Positions 15,790 through 17,011 of a DNA stretch of 17,011 nt are shown here, piece by piece (within the stretch, counting starts at the first letter, position 1; each line of letters begins with the position of its first letter). Where the stretch lies: NCBI GenBank assembly GCA_002926195.1, contig MZXQ01000099.1:6648-23658 (forward strand). The letters are read 5' to 3'. Both the position numbers and the translations under genes were made by a program. The notes below the pieces were generated by a model. It had not been told where the DNA came from. It did no database searches and saw only the letters and a list, made by a program, of their open reading frames with translations. The stretch is from Candidatus Methanomarinus sp. HR1 (GTDB lineage Archaea > Halobacteriota > Methanosarcinia > Methanosarcinales > Methanocomedenaceae).

Positions 15790-16563
15790 ATGAAACGCAT
15801 CACTCCGTTCTTATTATTAATATTTGGCCTGGTATCAATTGGCATATTTGCAATCCCTGATATTGCTTCTATGTTCATGGGGGAGCATAACTATTATGAT
15901 CAGGTAACATGCCAGCGTTGTCATGTGGCAGAGTATGATGAGGTTATCAGCTCTTCAATTGGGCAGGCACATGCCAGTGCTGCTAATAATACCAATTATA
16001 CCACATATCTTGCCATTGGCGGTATTGAATATGACTCTTCCAATAGTACAATTCAATCAGTAGAAGATAAGGTCTGGACATGGAGCCAGAATACATGGAC
16101 CAATAATACTGTTTCAAAGTTAGTCAGCCTGGATAAGAATAAGAATAATATTATCGATGAGAATGAGGTTTGTCATCTTTGTCATAATGCTTCTCTAACA
16201 GGTAATGAAAATGCACATTCCATTACTGTACGTACATGTGATGATGATTGGTGTCACGGTAACAGGAATAATACTTTCAATGATCCTGATCTTTTTAGCG
16301 CACAGACAACAACAGGCAATGTAGGAGCAGTGTTAAATGAATCAGGTAATCTCCATAGAGCATTCTATCTTAGCTTATGTAATGAGTCAACTGGATATAC
16401 CCCTGGAGATTCGTTTAATCACACCGCAGGAAATCGCGCGGGAAATTATATTTCAAAAAGCTACTGGGCATGTATTAGCTGCCATTCAGAAGTCCGGGTT
16501 GAGATGAACGTTGTTGTGGGAGAATATAACCATACGGATGGGAAAAGGCGAAAATATCTATAG
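15790..16563 (+). CDS. Secreted multiheme c-type cytochrome, probably truncated by a frameshift
   Basis: This 257-residue frame begins with a signal sequence or membrane anchor (about 4-22). It has three CxxCH motifs (C41-C44-H45, C128-C131-H132, C228-C231-H232) and one CX4CH motif (C150-DDDW-C155-H156). Numerous N-x-S/T sequons suggest a glycosylated exported protein. GGGGTG seven bases before the ATG resembles the upstream sequence of the first cytochrome, so the two appear related and cotranscribed. It most likely moves electrons across or beyond the membrane. The stop at 16561 follows GAT GGG AAA AGG; removing one A restores a frame that continues smoothly. The C-terminus is therefore suspect: a frameshift, a rearrangement or a sequencing error. 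Confidence 0.8.
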   Translation: MKRITPFLLLIFGLVSIGIFAIPDIASMFMGEHNYYDQVTCQRCHVAEYDEVISSSIGQAHASAANNTNYTTYLAIGGIEYDSSNSTIQSVEDKVWTWSQNTWTNNTVSKLVSLDKNKNNIIDENEVCHLCHNASLTGNENAHSITVRTCDDDWCHGNRNNTFNDPDLFSAQTTTGNVGAVLNESGNLHRAFYLSLCNESTGYTPGDSFNHTAGNRAGNYISKSYWACISCHSEVRVEMNVVVGEYNHTDGKRRKYL

Positions 16564-16619
16564 ATTTACATCCATTTCAAAAAACATGGTAAAATACAAG
16601 ATTAATGTAGACACAGATT

Positions 16620-16948
16620 ACTATAATCAATTAACATTTAATTTGAAGTGGATACGCTTCTACCCTAAATATATGTATTATCAACTGGATTCAGCAACAT
16701 TCAAACACTATACGGAAATAGTTAAAGCCGGCACTACATTTTTTAGTATATCTCAAGCAGCTGTCGGGCGATATATTGCGACTCTTCCCCTCTCAGAACA
16801 ACAATCCATCGCCGATTACCTAGATACCAAAACCGCCAACATTGATCGCATTGTTGAAACCATCAATACCCAAATCGAAAAACTTAAAGAACTGTGCAAA
16901 ACATTAATTAACGATGTTGTTATAGGTAAAATTAAGGTGGTGAAATGA
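16620..16948 (+). pseudogene. hsdS: C-terminal fragment of a type I restriction specificity subunit
   Basis: The reading frame ending at 16948 encodes the end of a second target-recognition domain (PKYMYYQLDSATFKHY from about 16664) and the conserved central/C-terminal region LPLSEQQSIADYLDTKTANI, followed by the helix IVETINTQIEKLKELCKTLI and VIGKIKV. These are hallmarks of HsdS, the DNA-recognition subunit of type I restriction-modification complexes. The first target-recognition domain and the start are missing, so it is a remnant. Upstream the same frame continues into sequence that seems to be the frameshifted end of the cytochrome. The exact breakpoint cannot be read by eye; it lies within about 16560-16660. 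The stop overlaps the start of the following gene. Confidence 0.78.
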
Positions 16949-17011
16949 TGAGTAGTTATAAAAAAGGTTCAGAATGGAGAAAGTGGGATTTACATGTCCA
17001 TACCCCATCAT
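16945..17011 (+). CDS. PHP-domain protein, probably TrlF-family ATPase (5' end only)
   Basis: The gene starts with ATG ATG, the first overlapping the hsdS stop as ATGA. AAGGTGG lies just upstream. Only 22 codons are in the window: MMSSYKKGSEWRKWDLHVHT, then PS. The segment GSEWRKWDLHVHTPS is the characteristic opening of TrlF-like proteins, which join a PHP phosphoesterase domain (metal-binding HxH) to an SMC-like ATPase and often sit in type I restriction loci. A plain PHP hydrolase is the alternative. The family is judged from the N-terminus alone. Confidence 0.7.
   Translation, partial: MMSSYKKGSEWRKWDLHVHTPS

Overview
The window looks like chromosomal DNA of an MCR-bearing euryarchaeon of the Methanosarcinales type, most likely an anaerobic methane oxidiser (ANME-2 or Methanoperedens-like). 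This is inferred from the double-ABC component A2 of methyl-coenzyme M reductase activation, archaeal RPA with its partner protein, an archaeal-type PheT and DUF1614, together with small multiheme c-type cytochromes. Start codons are often preceded by GGAGG or GGTGAT motifs, and AT-rich TATA boxes lie 30-45 bases upstream of several genes. I see no rRNA, tRNA or CRISPR array. No stretch longer than 300 bases lacks a gene.

Layout. Positions 63-2287 hold pheT and a cyclase-family gene joined by an ATGA overlap; the cyclase meets a beta-propeller lipoprotein (2267-3427, minus) tail-to-tail. Positions 3572-6276 hold atwA (component A2) and an SppA-type membrane peptidase. Positions 6412-8214 hold the replication protein A pair, whose large subunit contains a recent tandem OB-fold duplication. 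A hairpin region at 8231-8302 resembles the right end of an IS200/IS605 element. Enolase (TTG start, 8411-9682) faces a DUF1614 membrane protein.

Positions 10498-12917 form a complete archaeal phage-shock-like envelope-stress module: pspA-pspAA on the plus strand, facing htpX-pspAB on the minus strand, with 2 bases between the facing stop codons. Next on the minus strand are a stand-alone pyruvate-kinase C-terminal-domain protein and threonine synthase (13074-14912), then a truncated Bro-N gene. A 20-base repeat occurs just after the first of these genes and, inverted, inside the Bro-N remnant.

The right end is accessory and rearranged. Two secreted multiheme cytochromes contain non-canonical CxCH and CX4CH heme motifs. 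The second breaks off at a probable one-base frameshift and runs, in the shifted frame, into the C-terminal piece of a type I restriction specificity subunit. A PHP-domain gene (TrlF-like) begins there and leaves the window. The most notable items are this cytochrome/hsdS junction, the PSP module, the unusual heme motifs, the orphan IS605-like end and the dispersed repeat.
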